DNA of 64,000 bases, taken from the NCBI GenBank assembly GCA_964291475.2, contig OZ220056.1, forward strand, positions 18,628 through 82,627. Direction: 5' to 3'. Below the pieces are notes generated by a model. It did no database searches and was not told where the DNA came from. It saw nothing but the letters and a program-made list of their open reading frames with translations. Below are positions 55,788-64,000 of this stretch, one piece after another. Source of the DNA: DAOUKH01 sp964291475 (GTDB taxonomy: Bacteria; Chloroflexota; Dehalococcoidia; SHYB01). Numbering within the stretch: position 1 is the stretch's first letter; each line of letters opens with the position of its first letter. Both the position numbers and the translations under genes were made by a program.

Positions 55788-56669
55788 TCACCTCGGCTCG
55801 CGCCGGGGATCCGGCGGCGGGTAGGGCGCCGGGTACGGCCCCTTCGGCGGTGGCGGCGGGGCCGGTGGCTTCGGCGGCGGTGGCGGCGGGGCCGGTGGCC
55901 TCGGCGGGTACGGTGGCGGTGGGGCCGGGGGCCGTGGAGGTGGCGGCGGCGGTGCAGGAGGCCGCGACGGCGGCGGGGGCGGTGGTGGCGGTGGCGGCGG
56001 CTCGTCCGCGGCGGGCTTGCTCTTGATTCCACGCCGCACCCAATCCTCGCGGTCACGGACATCTCTATCGAAGAACAGCCGGTAGAAGATGATGCGCTCG
56101 CTCCACCGTTCGGGCAGCTCGTTGCCCAGGAGCCGCTTGACGACGATCGCCAGGGCCATCAGGCCGAGGCCCAAGATGTACGCCTCGCTGCGCTCGAGGA
56201 GCCAGCTCCACATGGGGAGGAGCGCGGCGGACAGTCCGAGGAAGAGCGGCACGCTGCCCCAGAACGCGATGCCGAACAGCGCAATGATGGTGACGAGCAG
56301 CAACTCCAGGCGGGCCATGGCGAGCAAGACGCCGAGGAGGATGCTCATGCCCCGCCCACCCTTGAAGCCGATCCACACCGACCAGTTGTGGCCCACGATG
56401 CAGGCCACGCCCGCGGCGATCTGCTGGCCGATTTCCAAGTCAACGGCCTGGGCCACCCAGATAGGAGCGGCGCCCTTGAGCACCTCGACGACCCCGATGG
56501 CGATCGCGACCCGGCGTCCTACGAGGTGGGCCGCGTTGCTGGGCCCCACGGAGCCGGAGCCGAAATCTCTGAGATCGACGCCACGCAGGGCCTTGACGAC
56601 GAGATGCGTCACCGGAATCGCGCCCCAGAAATAGGCGGCGATGACGATGATGATCGCGCTGGCGGTCAT
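55788..56669 (-). CDS. plsY: Glycerol-3-phosphate acyltransferase PlsY with a long proline-rich tail
   Basis: PlsY transfers acyl from acyl-phosphate to glycerol-3-phosphate, the first step of phospholipid synthesis. The N-terminal 205 residues have the conserved motifs: DFGSGSVGPSNAAHLVGRR, IVGHNWSVWIGFKGGRGMS, and about six or seven helices. The remaining 90 residues are a cytoplasmic tail of polyproline tracts (runs of up to 11 Pro separated by Arg, Ala or Lys-Pro), ending in PRREPR. Standard PlsY has about 200-220 residues and no such tail. It lies 42 nt after fabZ. The membrane part also matches the wider plsY-like family. Confidence 0.88.
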   Translation of the reverse strand: MTASAIIIVIAAYFWGAIPVTHLVVKALRGVDLRDFGSGSVGPSNAAHLVGRRVAIAIGVVEVLKGAAPIWVAQAVDLEIGQQIAAGVACIVGHNWSVWIGFKGGRGMSILLGVLLAMARLELLLVTIIALFGIAFWGSVPLFLGLSAALLPMWSWLLERSEAYILGLGLMALAIVVKRLLGNELPERWSERIIFYRLFFDRDVRDREDWVRRGIKSKPAADEPPPPPPPPPPPSRPPAPPPPPPRPPAPPPPYPPRPPAPPPPPPKPPAPPPPPKGPYPAPYPPPDPRREPR

Positions 56670-56711
56670 CGCGCCCGGCCCCGGCGGCGGTGCTTCAACG
56701 TATGCACGTGG

Positions 56712-57164
56712 CTACGCCTCGGCGTCCGTGGGCTTGGGGCGGTCGACGAGGGCGAAGGTGAGCCGGCCCTCGGCGGCGGTCTCTCCGTCGATGGACGCGC
56801 GCGCCGTCCCCTTGCCGATAGGGCCTCGCACCCGCTCGAGGGTGACTTCAAGGTTGAGCGTGTCGCCGGGGACGACGGGGCGCTTGAACCTGAACCCGTC
56901 GATGCCCGCGAAGTAGGCGACCTTCTCGCGGTTTTCGGGGAGCGAAAGGATCGCCACCGATCCCACCTGCGCCAGAGCCTCGACGATGAGCACGCCGGGC
57001 ACGATGGGATTCCCGGGGAAGTGCCCCTGGAAGAACGTTTCGTTGATGGTGAACTGCTTGAGCCCCGTGGCGCTCTTCCCGGCCTCGACGTCGAGGATAC
57101 GGTCCACCAATAGGAAGGGCGGCCGGTGCGGGATGATCTCCTGGATGCCGCGGGCGTCGAGCAT
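56712..57164 (-). CDS. fabZ: 3-hydroxyacyl-ACP dehydratase FabZ
   Basis: Dehydrates beta-hydroxyacyl-ACP in fatty acid elongation. The 150-aa hot-dog protein has IIPHRPPFLLVDRI, the catalytic His in FFQGHFPGNPIVPGVLIVEALAQVG and the Glu in that same helix (IVEAL). The lack of a FabA-type unsaturation signature favours FabZ. It sits between a PHP-domain gene and plsY, so lipid precursor steps cluster here, apart from the yceD-fabD-acpP block at 11-14 kb. Confidence 0.95.
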   Translation of the reverse strand: MLDARGIQEIIPHRPPFLLVDRILDVEAGKSATGLKQFTINETFFQGHFPGNPIVPGVLIVEALAQVGSVAILSLPENREKVAYFAGIDGFRFKRPVVPGDTLNLEVTLERVRGPIGKGTARASIDGETAAEGRLTFALVDRPKPTDAEA

Positions 57165-57175
57165 GCGCGAGTTCG

Positions 57176-58008
57176 CTATTCTCCACCGTTCCGGCTGTGG
57201 GCCCGCAGGGCGTCGACCGAGCTCAACGGCGGGCCGATGGCGCCGGGGAGCCGTTGTCCTTCATAGTTGCCGTGGTAGTCGGAGCCGCCGCACGGTATCA
57301 GGCCGTGGGCCTCGGCGAGGTCCCTGAACCGACGCTCGTCTTCTGGGGTGTACGTCCCATAGTACACTTCCATCCCCTTGAGCCCCGCCTCTTTCATCGA
57401 GGGCAGAAAGTCCTCAACGCCCTTGGTGTAGACGGGGTGCGCGAGGACGGGAACCGCGCCGTTGGAGACGCCAAGCGCGATCGCTTCCTCGGGGGTGAGC
57501 TTCTCGCGCTCGACGTAGGCGGGGCCGCCTCTGCCGATGTACTTGTCGAACGCCTCTTGGTTTGTCGCGACGTGCCCCCCTCGATGAGGGCGCGGGCGAC
57601 GTGGGGCCGCCCCACGGAGGCGTCGCCGGCGATCTCGAGGACCCGCTCCCACGAAAGGGGCATCCCCAGGGCGGCCAACTTCTCCACCATCCCCTTCCCG
57701 CGGGCAAATCGCCCTTCCCGGAATCGGGCGAGCTCCGACTGGAACCGTTCGTCCGTCTTGTCAACGAAGTAGCAGAGGATGTGGATTTCCGAGCCCTCAA
57801 TGTCGGTGCTCAGCTCAACACCGTCGATGAGGGTCAGGCCTGGATGCTTCGCCACCGCCTCGGCGGCCTCGGCAAGCCCCTCGGTGGTGTCATGATCGGT
57901 GACCGCGAAGGTCTTCACGCCTTGCGAGGCCACAAGGTCTACGAGCTCGGTCGGCGTGAGCCGTCCGTCCGACCTCGTGGTGTGCATGTGCAAATCTACT
58001 TCGCCCAT
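57176..58008 (-). CDS. PHP-domain phosphoesterase (frameshift in a G run near 57578)
   Basis: A protein of about 277 aa in the PHP family, like YciV/RNase AM (3',5'-nucleoside bisphosphate phosphatase). It has DLHMHTTRSDGRLTPTELVDLA-type start with HxH, AVTDHDTTEGLAEA, IDGVELSTDIEGSEIHIL, VPVLAHPVYT and PCGGSDYHGNYEG, which supply the metal-binding His/Asp/Glu. The frame breaks at six C (G on the coding strand) where seven would read IEGGHVATNQEAFD. It is in a run ymdB - PHP - fabZ - plsY, 11 nt before fabZ. Confidence 0.85.
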
Positions 58009-58069
58009 TCGTCAGGTCACCTCGCCGGGTAAAGATTGATGTGCATGAGGGCGCCCTGTGCAGCGCGGC

Positions 58070-58837
58070 CTAGGCGACCTCTCTGTCGACACGTTCGATG
58101 CTGCGCGCTAAGCCGGTCTCCTCGTCCACGTCGACGAGGACGGAGCTGAACACCGCGGGGCCGGTGGCCACCTGCAGGCGCGCGTGCTGCTGGGTGAGGA
58201 AGCGCTCCAGCACCTCCCCCACGGCGTTGCCGATGACGGAATCGCGCGGGCCGACCATGCCGATGTCGGAGACGAACGCCGTCCCCTTGGGCAGGACCCT
58301 CGCGTCGATCGTCCCCACGTGCGTGTGCGTGCCGAGGACCGCGCTCACGCGGCCGTCGAGATACCAGCCCAGCGCGCCGACCTCCGAGGTGGCCTCCGTA
58401 TGGCAGTCGACAATGATGACCTTGGTATCCGGGCCGACTTCCGACAGGAGCCCGTCAATCGCACGGAAGGGGTCGTCGACGTTGGCCAGGAAGACCCGGC
58501 CGATGATCTGGGTGACGAGTACGCCGTCGTGCAGCCAGTAGCCCTTGCCGGGCGCCCGCGGCGGGTAGTTCATCGGACGGATGATCGGGTAGTCGCCCTC
58601 CAGGTAGGGGACGATTTCCTTTTTGGCCCAGGCGTGATTGCCGGTGGTGATAACGTCGACGCCCGCCCCGTACATTTCTTCGGCGGTGTCCGGCGTGAGC
58701 CCAAGTCCGCCCGCGGCGTTCTCTCCGTTCACGACGACGAAATCGAGGTCGAGTTCGCGGCGAAGCTCCGGGACGAGGGCGCGCACCGCGCGCCGGCCCG
58801 GCTTCCCTACGACGTCTCCAGCCATGAGGATACGCAT
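58070..58837 (-). CDS. ymdB: YmdB-family metallophosphoesterase
   Basis: A 255-residue calcineurin-like phosphodiesterase (TIGR00282/YmdB). It has MRILMAGDVVGKPGRRAV, VVVNGENAAGGLGLTP, VITTGNHAW, IIVDCHTEATSE and VLGTHTHVGTID, which supply the dimetal site. YmdB acts on 2',3'-cAMP and affects RNase Y in Bacillus; the placement of rny next door fits that link. The ATG at 58837 is chosen, since the open frame beyond it is not family-like. It is separated from rny by a strong terminator, so it is transcribed separately (TATACT near 58895). Confidence 0.93.
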   Translation of the reverse strand: MRILMAGDVVGKPGRRAVRALVPELRRELDLDFVVVNGENAAGGLGLTPDTAEEMYGAGVDVITTGNHAWAKKEIVPYLEGDYPIIRPMNYPPRAPGKGYWLHDGVLVTQIIGRVFLANVDDPFRAIDGLLSEVGPDTKVIIVDCHTEATSEVGALGWYLDGRVSAVLGTHTHVGTIDARVLPKGTAFVSDIGMVGPRDSVIGNAVGEVLERFLTQQHARLQVATGPAVFSSVLVDVDEETGLARSIERVDREVA

Positions 58838-58920
58838 GCTGGTCCGGCTACTCCGACAGGGGGTTTGGAGCAGGGGCCTCCTCGGCGCTTCAGTATACGG
58901 CCCGCCCCATGCCGTGAAAA

Positions 58921-58955
58921 GAACGGGGCGCGGGGGTGATCCCCGCGCCCCGTTC
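58921..58955 (-). terminator. Very strong rho-independent-type terminator after rny
   Basis: A 15-bp perfect stem with a GTGAT loop, starting 22 nt after the rny stop on the minus strand, followed by CTTTTC. Confidence 0.85.
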
Positions 58956-58977
58956 ACAGAGTCGTTGCGGATCCGGT

Positions 58978-60476
58978 CTACTTGGCGAGGCCGACGGCGC
59001 GGGTCTCCCGCACGACGGTCACCTTGATCTGACCGGGGTAGATCATGGTGTCCTGAATCTTCTGGGCCACGTCGTGGGCGAGCTTGGCCGCCTGGACGTC
59101 ATCCACTTTCTTCGGTTGCACCATGATCCGGACTTCACGGCCGGCCTGGATCGCGTACGCCTTCTCCACGCCGTCGAAGCTCGTGGCGGTCGTCTCGAGT
59201 TCCTGCAGGCGCTTGACGTACATCTCGGCGGTGTCGCGGCGCGCTCCCGGCCGACCTCCGCTGATGGCGTCGGCGGCGGCGACAATGAACGCCTCGACGT
59301 TGATCCGGTCGTCGTCGTGGTGCTCCTCGATGGCGGCCGCGACTTCAGGGTTGATACCGTACTTGCGGGCGATTTCACCGCCGATCTCCGCGTGGCCGCC
59401 CTCGATCTCATGCGTGAGCGCCTTGCCGAGGTCGTGCAGCAAGGCGCCCGCCTTGCAGACCTGGGCGTTGGCGCCAATCTCGGAGGCCATCATGCCCGCG
59501 AGATGCGCCGCCTCGACGCTGTGCTTCAGCACGTTTTGGCCGTAGCTGGTGCGGTAGCGCAGCCGGCCGAGAAGCGCGGTGACCTCGGAGGAGAGACCGA
59601 GCACGCCGGCGTCGATCACCGCCTGTTCGCCGGCCTTGCGCATGCCCTCTTCGACCTCTTCGCGGGCCTTGTTCACCATCTCCTCGATCCGGGTGGGGTG
59701 AATGCGCCCGTCGAGCATGAGCTTCTGCACCGCGACCTTGGCCACTTCACGGCGGATCGGATCGTAGCCGGAGAGCGTGACCGCCTCCGGCGTGTCGTCG
59801 ATCACGAGATCGACGCCGGTCGCCTGTTCAAGGGCGCGGATGTTGCGCCCCTCGCGCCCGATAAGGCGCCCCTTCATGTCGTCGCTGGGGAGGGGGATCA
59901 CGGACACTGTGGTCTCAGAGACCACGTCCGAGGTCAGCCGCTGGATGGACAGCGCGATCGCCTTGCGGGCCTTCATGTCGGCCTCGTCGGCGATACGGCG
60001 GTCGATCTCGTGGATCTTCTTGGCCGCTTCGAGCTCTAGCTCGTTCTCGACGCTCCTGAAAAGCTCGGCGAGCGCATCCTCTTTGGAGAGACCGGAGACG
60101 CGTTCAAGCTCGGCCACCTGTCGGCCGCGCGCTGTCTCTAGCTCTGCTCGTAGGTCGTCTAGCCCGCGCTCCTTCTCTCTGAGTTCCCGCTCTTTCCGGT
60201 CGACGCCCTCGATCTTGTTGTCGAGTGCATCTTCTTTCTGGGCGAGTCGTCGCTCCTGTCGTTGAACGTCTTGTCTGCGCTCTTTGTACTCGGCCTCGGC
60301 GGCGGATCGGGTCTTGTTCGCCTCGGCGCGCGCCTCTTTGACGACTTGCTCGCGCCTAGCCTCCGCCTTGTTGATGATCCCTTCAGCCTGCTGTTCAGCG
60401 GCTTCGACTTTCTTGGTCAGCCCCCGGTCACCAGCGCCACGAAACCTTCGATGACGCGGCTAATTGGGTTAGCCAA
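58978..60476 (-). CDS. rny: Ribonuclease Y (frameshift near 60423), without an obvious N-terminal membrane helix
   Basis: RNase Y is a KH-HD endonuclease that starts mRNA decay. From about residue 30 a coiled coil runs to about 180 (ARAEANKTRSAAEAEYKERR, RELREKERGLDDLRAELE), then the KH domain (VIPLPSDDMKGRLIGREGRNIRALEQATGVDL) and HD domain (HSVEAAHLAGMMA, LLHDLGKALTHE). The coding strand breaks at 'accgggggctgacc'; six G would join FVALVTGG to LTKKVEAAE. An in-frame TAG limits the start to a TTG at 60476 (MANPISRVIEG). The product is about 499 aa with no clear N-terminal hydrophobic anchor. It is intact otherwise and has a good promoter. Confidence 0.88.
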
Positions 60477-60553
60477 CTTCTACCGTCCTTTCTTTACTCT
60501 GCTGTCGTTTCCTTCCGGGTTGGGCCTGTGGAAAGCCCAAAGTTTTCCCCGTC

Positions 60554-60583
60554 ATTATCGGCCCCGTCGATTTTGAGTGTCAA
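60554..60583 (-). promoter_or_regulatory. Promoter of rny
   Basis: TTGACA (60578-60583), an 18-nt spacer, GATAAT (60554-60559) on the minus strand; the leader is about 70 nt. Confidence 0.65.
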
Positions 60584-60611
60584 GGTTGGCGGATTTCGTC
60601 AGAACCGTTCG

Positions 60612-60640
60612 TTGACAGGAGTAGGGCGCCTTTCTACAAT
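60612..60640 (+). promoter_or_regulatory. Promoter of the DUF35 gene
   Basis: TTGACA (60612-60617), exactly 17 nt, TACAAT (60635-60640), about 45 nt before the ATG. It is the best plus-strand promoter in the window. Confidence 0.7.
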
Positions 60641-60685
60641 GCCCCTCTACTCCGTTGGGGCCGGTGCGGCCCGCGAGGCGAACCT

Positions 60686-61099
60686 ATGGCCAACGCCCCC
60701 TTCCCCACCCCGCTTCCCGACCCATGGAGCGCTGAGTTCTGGGAGGGGTGCAAGCGCGGCGAGCTGCTGCTCCAGCAGTGCTCCGGCTGCGGCAAGCCTC
60801 GCTACTTCCCCAGGCTTACCTGCCCGTCCTGCGGCGACGAAGCGTACGACTGGACCAAGGCGAGCGGCAAGGGTGCTCTCTACAGCTTCATCGTGGTCCA
60901 CCCCCCCACGTTGCCCGCTTTCAAGGACGTCGTTCCCTATCCCGTTGTCCTCGTCGAGCTCGAGGAGGGGCCGCGCATGGTGAGCAACGTCGTGGACTGC
61001 GCCAACGAGGACCTGGAAATCGGCATGCCGCTGGAAGTCGTGTTCGACGCGGTAACCGAAGACCTGACGCTGCCGAAATTCCGGCCCGCGGCCAGCTAA
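60686..61099 (+). CDS. DUF35 OB-fold protein with rubredoxin-like zinc ribbon
   Basis: A 137-residue acyl-CoA-associated OB-fold protein: an N-terminal helix (WSAEFWEGCKRGELLLQQC), a zinc ribbon CSGCG...CPSCG (residues 31-50), then an OB fold (GKGALYSFIVVHPPTLPAFKDVVPYPVVLVELEEGPRMVSNVV). Such proteins accompany thiolases (lipid-transfer SCPx-like) or HMG-CoA synthases and complete their active complexes. No thiolase is adjacent here, so its partner is encoded elsewhere. Strong own promoter. Confidence 0.9.
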   Translation: MANAPFPTPLPDPWSAEFWEGCKRGELLLQQCSGCGKPRYFPRLTCPSCGDEAYDWTKASGKGALYSFIVVHPPTLPAFKDVVPYPVVLVELEEGPRMVSNVVDCANEDLEIGMPLEVVFDAVTEDLTLPKFRPAAS

Positions 61100-61109
61100 C
61101 CCCCGGCCC

Positions 61110-61598
61110 CTAGGGGCAGGCGTCCAGCGGGACATCGTCGAAGCGCAGGACCCCAGCCGCGTTGGCCTCGATCGGAATAACCCAATCAAGTGCGGCGAGC
61201 TCGCCCCAGCTGTGAACGGCGCAGTGCCGGAGCTCGTCCTCGCAGCCCCCGTCGACGGTGCAGCTCTCCCGCTCGAAGTCAAGGGTGTACGCCTGCACGA
61301 CGTACCGGGGCGCAGCCTCGGCCGCGTCGGAGGGAAAGAGGGCGAAGTTGCTCACCGTGGCCCCGCCGCCGGCGACGGCCTGCGCCTCGCCATTCACGTA
61401 GATCACCAGGTCTTCGTCGGTCTCGTTGACGAAAGAGGAGTCGACGAAGCCGCCGGGCACGAAGGCGACGACGAGGGCCATCATCCCCACGCCCACGGCT
61501 ATGGCTCCGGTGACCAAGGCGGCGACGACGAGGATGATGCGCCGCCGACGGTGCGCCTCCTCCAACGGGTCGGTCACGCGGTGCGGGTCGGGGTGCAT
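61110..61598 (-). CDS. Single-pass membrane protein of unknown function
   Basis: A 162-residue protein with a basic cytosolic N-terminus (HRRRRI), one membrane helix (residues 20-45) and an exported beta-rich domain that starts FVNETDEDLVIYVNGEAQAV and contains two Cys pairs (ESCTVDGGCEDELRHC, with a terminal Cys) likely to form disulfides. No family recognised. The ATG at 61598 is chosen because it gives a normal topology; the frame opens further upstream. Convergent with the DUF35 gene, 10 nt between stops. Confidence 0.65.
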   Translation of the reverse strand: MHPDPHRVTDPLEEAHRRRRIILVVAALVTGAIAVGVGMMALVVAFVPGGFVDSSFVNETDEDLVIYVNGEAQAVAGGGATVSNFALFPSDAAEAAPRYVVQAYTLDFERESCTVDGGCEDELRHCAVHSWGELAALDWVIPIEANAAGVLRFDDVPLDACP

Positions 61599-61709
61599 GG
61601 GAGGGCCGTGATGCCGGGTCGGACGGATCGAGCCACCGAACCGCATCCGGGGTCGGCATCGTAGCACATACCGCTACGGACCCCTCGTCGGCGCCGGGAG
61701 TGCGGTACC

Positions 61710-62660
61710 ATGAACTTGCGGCGCGCCGTCCTCGGGAGCATCACTATCACCAGGTCCTTCGATTTCGCCGGTTTCGCCGGCGCGGGCATACGCCGCGCGG
61801 CGGCGGTTGCGGTGCTGCTGGGGCTTGGTTTGGGGTTGATGCCCACAGCGGTCGGAGCCCAAGACGAGGCGGCCCCGACGCTCACGGAGACCGCGGGCGG
61901 GTACGAGGTCTCCTTCTTCATCGACCCCTTCCCCGCCGCGGCGGGGGCGCTGGGGAGGATCGGGGTCGGCGTCGCCGAAGTGGCGTCGGGCGAGCCGGTG
62001 GCCGACGTGACCGCATCGCTGGAGATCGTCGACCCGCTCGACGGCGAGGTGTCGCGAGTGGCGCTGCAGCCCGACGAGGAGCGGCCGGGGCGGTTCGAGG
62101 AGGCCGGGTTCTTCTTCCCCCGGGAGGGGGTCTGGGAGACACGCGCTATCATCGACGGGCCGCTGGGGCGCGCGTCGGTGGAGATTGCCATTCCGGCGAC
62201 GATCCGCGCCGTCGCCGACGAGATCGCCGAGGGCGTCGGCGGCCCGTACTCGATCAGCATCGGGGCCAATCCGGTGTCGCCGGTGGCGCACCTGGGGTCG
62301 CGGTTCACCGCGCTGGTGCTGACGCACCCGGGCGGGGAGTCGGTGCCGGACTCCCGGCTCACCTACCGGTTCATCAATCCCGAGACCGGCGAGCGGCTCG
62401 ACCTCGAAGGGACGCAGCGACTCGACCAACGCGACTTCTTCCAGAACCTGATCACGTTCCTCACCCCCGGGACGTGGCGCTTCACCGCCACGGTGGAAAG
62501 CCCGCTCGGCACCGGATCAATCGAAGGCCAGATCGTGGTGCGGGAGAACACCGACGCCGGGTACGGCGGCACGGCGCTGTGGGCCTCGATCATGGGGCTG
62601 CTGATCTTCGGCGGCGCATTCCTGGCCTGGCGCTACCGGAACGCGGCGAAGCGCGACTAG
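61710..62660 (+). CDS. Exported protein with Ig-like (YtkA/FixH-like) domains and a C-terminal anchor
   Basis: A 316-residue protein: signal peptide (RRAAAVAVLLGLGLGLMPTAVGAQ, cleavage about residue 50), two beta-sandwich repeats (YEVSFFIDPFPAAAGALGRIGVGV..., and YSISIGANPVSPVAHLGSRFTALV...), each resembling the YtkA/CopC-like fold, and a C-terminal helix (ALWASIMGLLIFGGAFLAW) with a basic tail. It is probably surface anchored. No metal-ligand His/Met cluster typical of CopC is seen, so copper binding is unsupported. Its stop overlaps the mscS stop by 4 bp in convergent orientation. Confidence 0.7.
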   Translation: MNLRRAVLGSITITRSFDFAGFAGAGIRRAAAVAVLLGLGLGLMPTAVGAQDEAAPTLTETAGGYEVSFFIDPFPAAAGALGRIGVGVAEVASGEPVADVTASLEIVDPLDGEVSRVALQPDEERPGRFEEAGFFFPREGVWETRAIIDGPLGRASVEIAIPATIRAVADEIAEGVGGPYSISIGANPVSPVAHLGSRFTALVLTHPGGESVPDSRLTYRFINPETGERLDLEGTQRLDQRDFFQNLITFLTPGTWRFTATVESPLGTGSIEGQIVVRENTDAGYGGTALWASIMGLLIFGGAFLAWRYRNAAKRD

Positions 62661-63844
62661 GCCTTCTCGCCTTCTTCGGGCGGGTGGAACGGCGGCTGGT
62701 CGACGCCCCAGTAGAGCGTCTGGTGGGGGAAGGGTATCTCGATGCCCAGTTCGTCGAAGCGGTACTTGACGCGCCTGCGGAACTCGCCGGTCACGCCCCA
62801 TTGAGCGCCGGGCTTGGTCTGTCCAAGGCAGAGGATGTTGACCGAGGAGTCGGCGAAGTCGCCGATGCGCAGGGCGGTGATCGGCGCCGTAATCTGCGGG
62901 CCCACCTCGGGGTCCTCGCTCATCTCCTTGCCAATTTCATCGAGGAGTTCCATGCAGCGGTCGACGTCTTCTTTGTAGGCGATGGGAATGTTGAGGAGGA
63001 CGCGGGCCTTCTCCTTCGTGTGGTTGGCGACGACCCCGATGGAGCCGTTAGGGATCACGTGCATGGAGTAGTCGAAGGCCCGGATGACGGTGCGGCGGAG
63101 GTTGATGTCCTCAACGCTCCCCGATTGGCCGGCGATTTCCACCCAATCGCCGACGCGGTACTGCTCTTCGAGGATGATGAAGATGCCGGCGAGCACGTCG
63201 CGGACCAAGCTCTGGGCGCCGAGCCCGACGGCGATACCCACCACGCCGGCGGCGGCGATCACGGGCGTCACGTTGATGCCGAGTCCGCTCAGGATCATGA
63301 ACAGGGCCGTGAGGTAGACCAACACCTTGACCGCCCCGATGATAACCGTGGACAGGGTCGCCTCCCGTTTCTGGATTTCCTCGGGCAAGGTGTCGGCGCG
63401 GGCGCGGTCCTTGACGACGCCCAGGATGATCTGGGGCACGGCCCGCTCGGCCGCCTTCACGAAGAGGAAGGCAATGCCCACGATGATCGCTATCTGCACG
63501 ATCTCTTCGGCGAGAAACGAGCCGACGGTGGCGCCGAAGTCGAGGAGATCGGCGTTGATTTGCGTCGTGTCGGCGCCGAGGCCGTTGGCGATGGAGACGC
63601 CGGCGCCGAACAGCACCCAGGCGATGACGAACGCGGTGCCGAGGATGGCCGTGGCCCTGTCCAGGACCGAGAGATCGCCGACGATCCAGACGTCGAGCTT
63701 GTGAACGGTCCTCTTTAGCAGCGAGGGCAGGCGCCGAAAGACCAGCCCGGCGACAACCACGCCAAGGGCGGCGGCCAGGATGACCTGGACCCAGTTTATC
63801 TGGGCCTCTTCGGCGGCTTGAACGAGGACGGCGAGCGGGGGCAT
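62657..63844 (-). CDS. mscS: Small-conductance mechanosensitive channel MscS family
   Basis: A 395-residue channel. It has about five N-terminal helices, then the pore helix VIAAAGVVGIAVGLGAQSLVRDVLAGIFIILE (TM3), EEQYRVGDWVEIAGQSGSVEDINLRRTVIRAFDYSMHVIPNGSI as the beta domain, and a C-terminal alpha/beta domain ending FPHQTLYWG. MscS channels open on membrane tension and release osmolytes after hypoosmotic shock. Upstream on the minus strand, only a weak CATACT-like box is seen. The remaining 156 bases to the window edge show no gene. Confidence 0.93.
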   Translation of the reverse strand: MPPLAVLVQAAEEAQINWVQVILAAALGVVVAGLVFRRLPSLLKRTVHKLDVWIVGDLSVLDRATAILGTAFVIAWVLFGAGVSIANGLGADTTQINADLLDFGATVGSFLAEEIVQIAIIVGIAFLFVKAAERAVPQIILGVVKDRARADTLPEEIQKREATLSTVIIGAVKVLVYLTALFMILSGLGINVTPVIAAAGVVGIAVGLGAQSLVRDVLAGIFIILEEQYRVGDWVEIAGQSGSVEDINLRRTVIRAFDYSMHVIPNGSIGVVANHTKEKARVLLNIPIAYKEDVDRCMELLDEIGKEMSEDPEVGPQITAPITALRIGDFADSSVNILCLGQTKPGAQWGVTGEFRRRVKYRFDELGIEIPFPHQTLYWGVDQPPFHPPEEGEKA

Positions 63845-64000
63845 GCGAGGGTCCCGAACGGCGTCCTAGTATGCCAATGGCAGCGCCGGAATGGAAGGTG
63901 GGACGGCGCACGCTCCAGGCGGGCCGGCACTTAGCTCTGTTTCAGAACGCGGTTTCGTAATTTCTCTGTGCGCCGGTTCCATTTACTCCTGTCGCGTGGT

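Noticed and set aside
63845..64000. Gene start at the right edge
   Set aside because: No ATG/GTG with a ribosome site opens a convincing frame before the window ends.

Overview
This is a 64 kb GC-rich bacterial chromosome segment. It most likely comes from an uncultured Chloroflexota lineage resembling the marine SAR202 group; that placement is inference. It rests on several flavin-dependent luciferase-like monooxygenases (LLM), amidohydrolase_2 enzymes, acyl-CoA dehydrogenases and MFS exporters lying among housekeeping genes typical of Gram-positive-like or monoderm bacteria (rny, ymdB, tlyA, lppX-like, a UbiA-type phosphoribosyltransferase). I see no rRNA, tRNA, CRISPR array, IS element or prophage.

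Layout. 0-14.4 kb is housekeeping: tatC/tatA, a NYN nuclease, rsmI-prmC-prfA, hisS, tlyA, a UbiA-family transferase, an epimerase, mazG, and a type II fatty-acid block (yceD-rpmF-fabD-fabG-nusB-acpP) behind a strong promoter. 14.5-28.2 kb is catabolic and export: divergent amidohydrolases, two acyl-CoA dehydrogenases, an LLM with a structured leader, an EthD-like protein, a ferredoxin, two MFS exporters, and two divergent lipoproteins. 28.3-32.4 kb carries a LOG-like gene, eno, a phosphotriesterase-family lactonase, an orphan SOS-type promoter and a PIN-domain pair. 32.6-47.3 kb is a second catabolic region: molybdenum hydroxylase, SDR, MFS, LLM, TIM-barrel isomerase, aminotransferase, sulfurtransferase, decarboxylating dehydrogenase, dienelactone-hydrolase-like protein, enoyl-CoA hydratase, MFS and a disrupted acyl-CoA dehydrogenase. 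47.4-64 kb has proS, a cupredoxin, an SNase-like protein, a KamA-like radical SAM enzyme, an LLM, a ThDP enzyme with a hydrolase, then plsY-fabZ-PHP-ymdB, rny and mscS.

The strongest unusual signal is the sulfurtransferase at 40573-41457. An in-frame UGA sits exactly at the expected catalytic cysteine of the C-terminal rhodanese domain, homology continues for 45 codons, and a 6-bp hairpin after the UGA fits the bacterial SECIS rule. This is a candidate selenocysteine rhodanese. Two RNA candidates follow: a multi-hairpin leader upstream of an LLM gene (20514-20649), and a roughly 210-nt transcription unit (31174-31387) with its own promoter, a LexA-type GAAC-N4-GTTC palindrome and a terminator, but no convincing reading frame.

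At least eleven genes, including the essential proS and rny, carry a single frameshift, several in G or C runs. This looks more like consensus error than gene decay. Joined coordinates are given for those genes, and apparent damage here should be read with that in mind.
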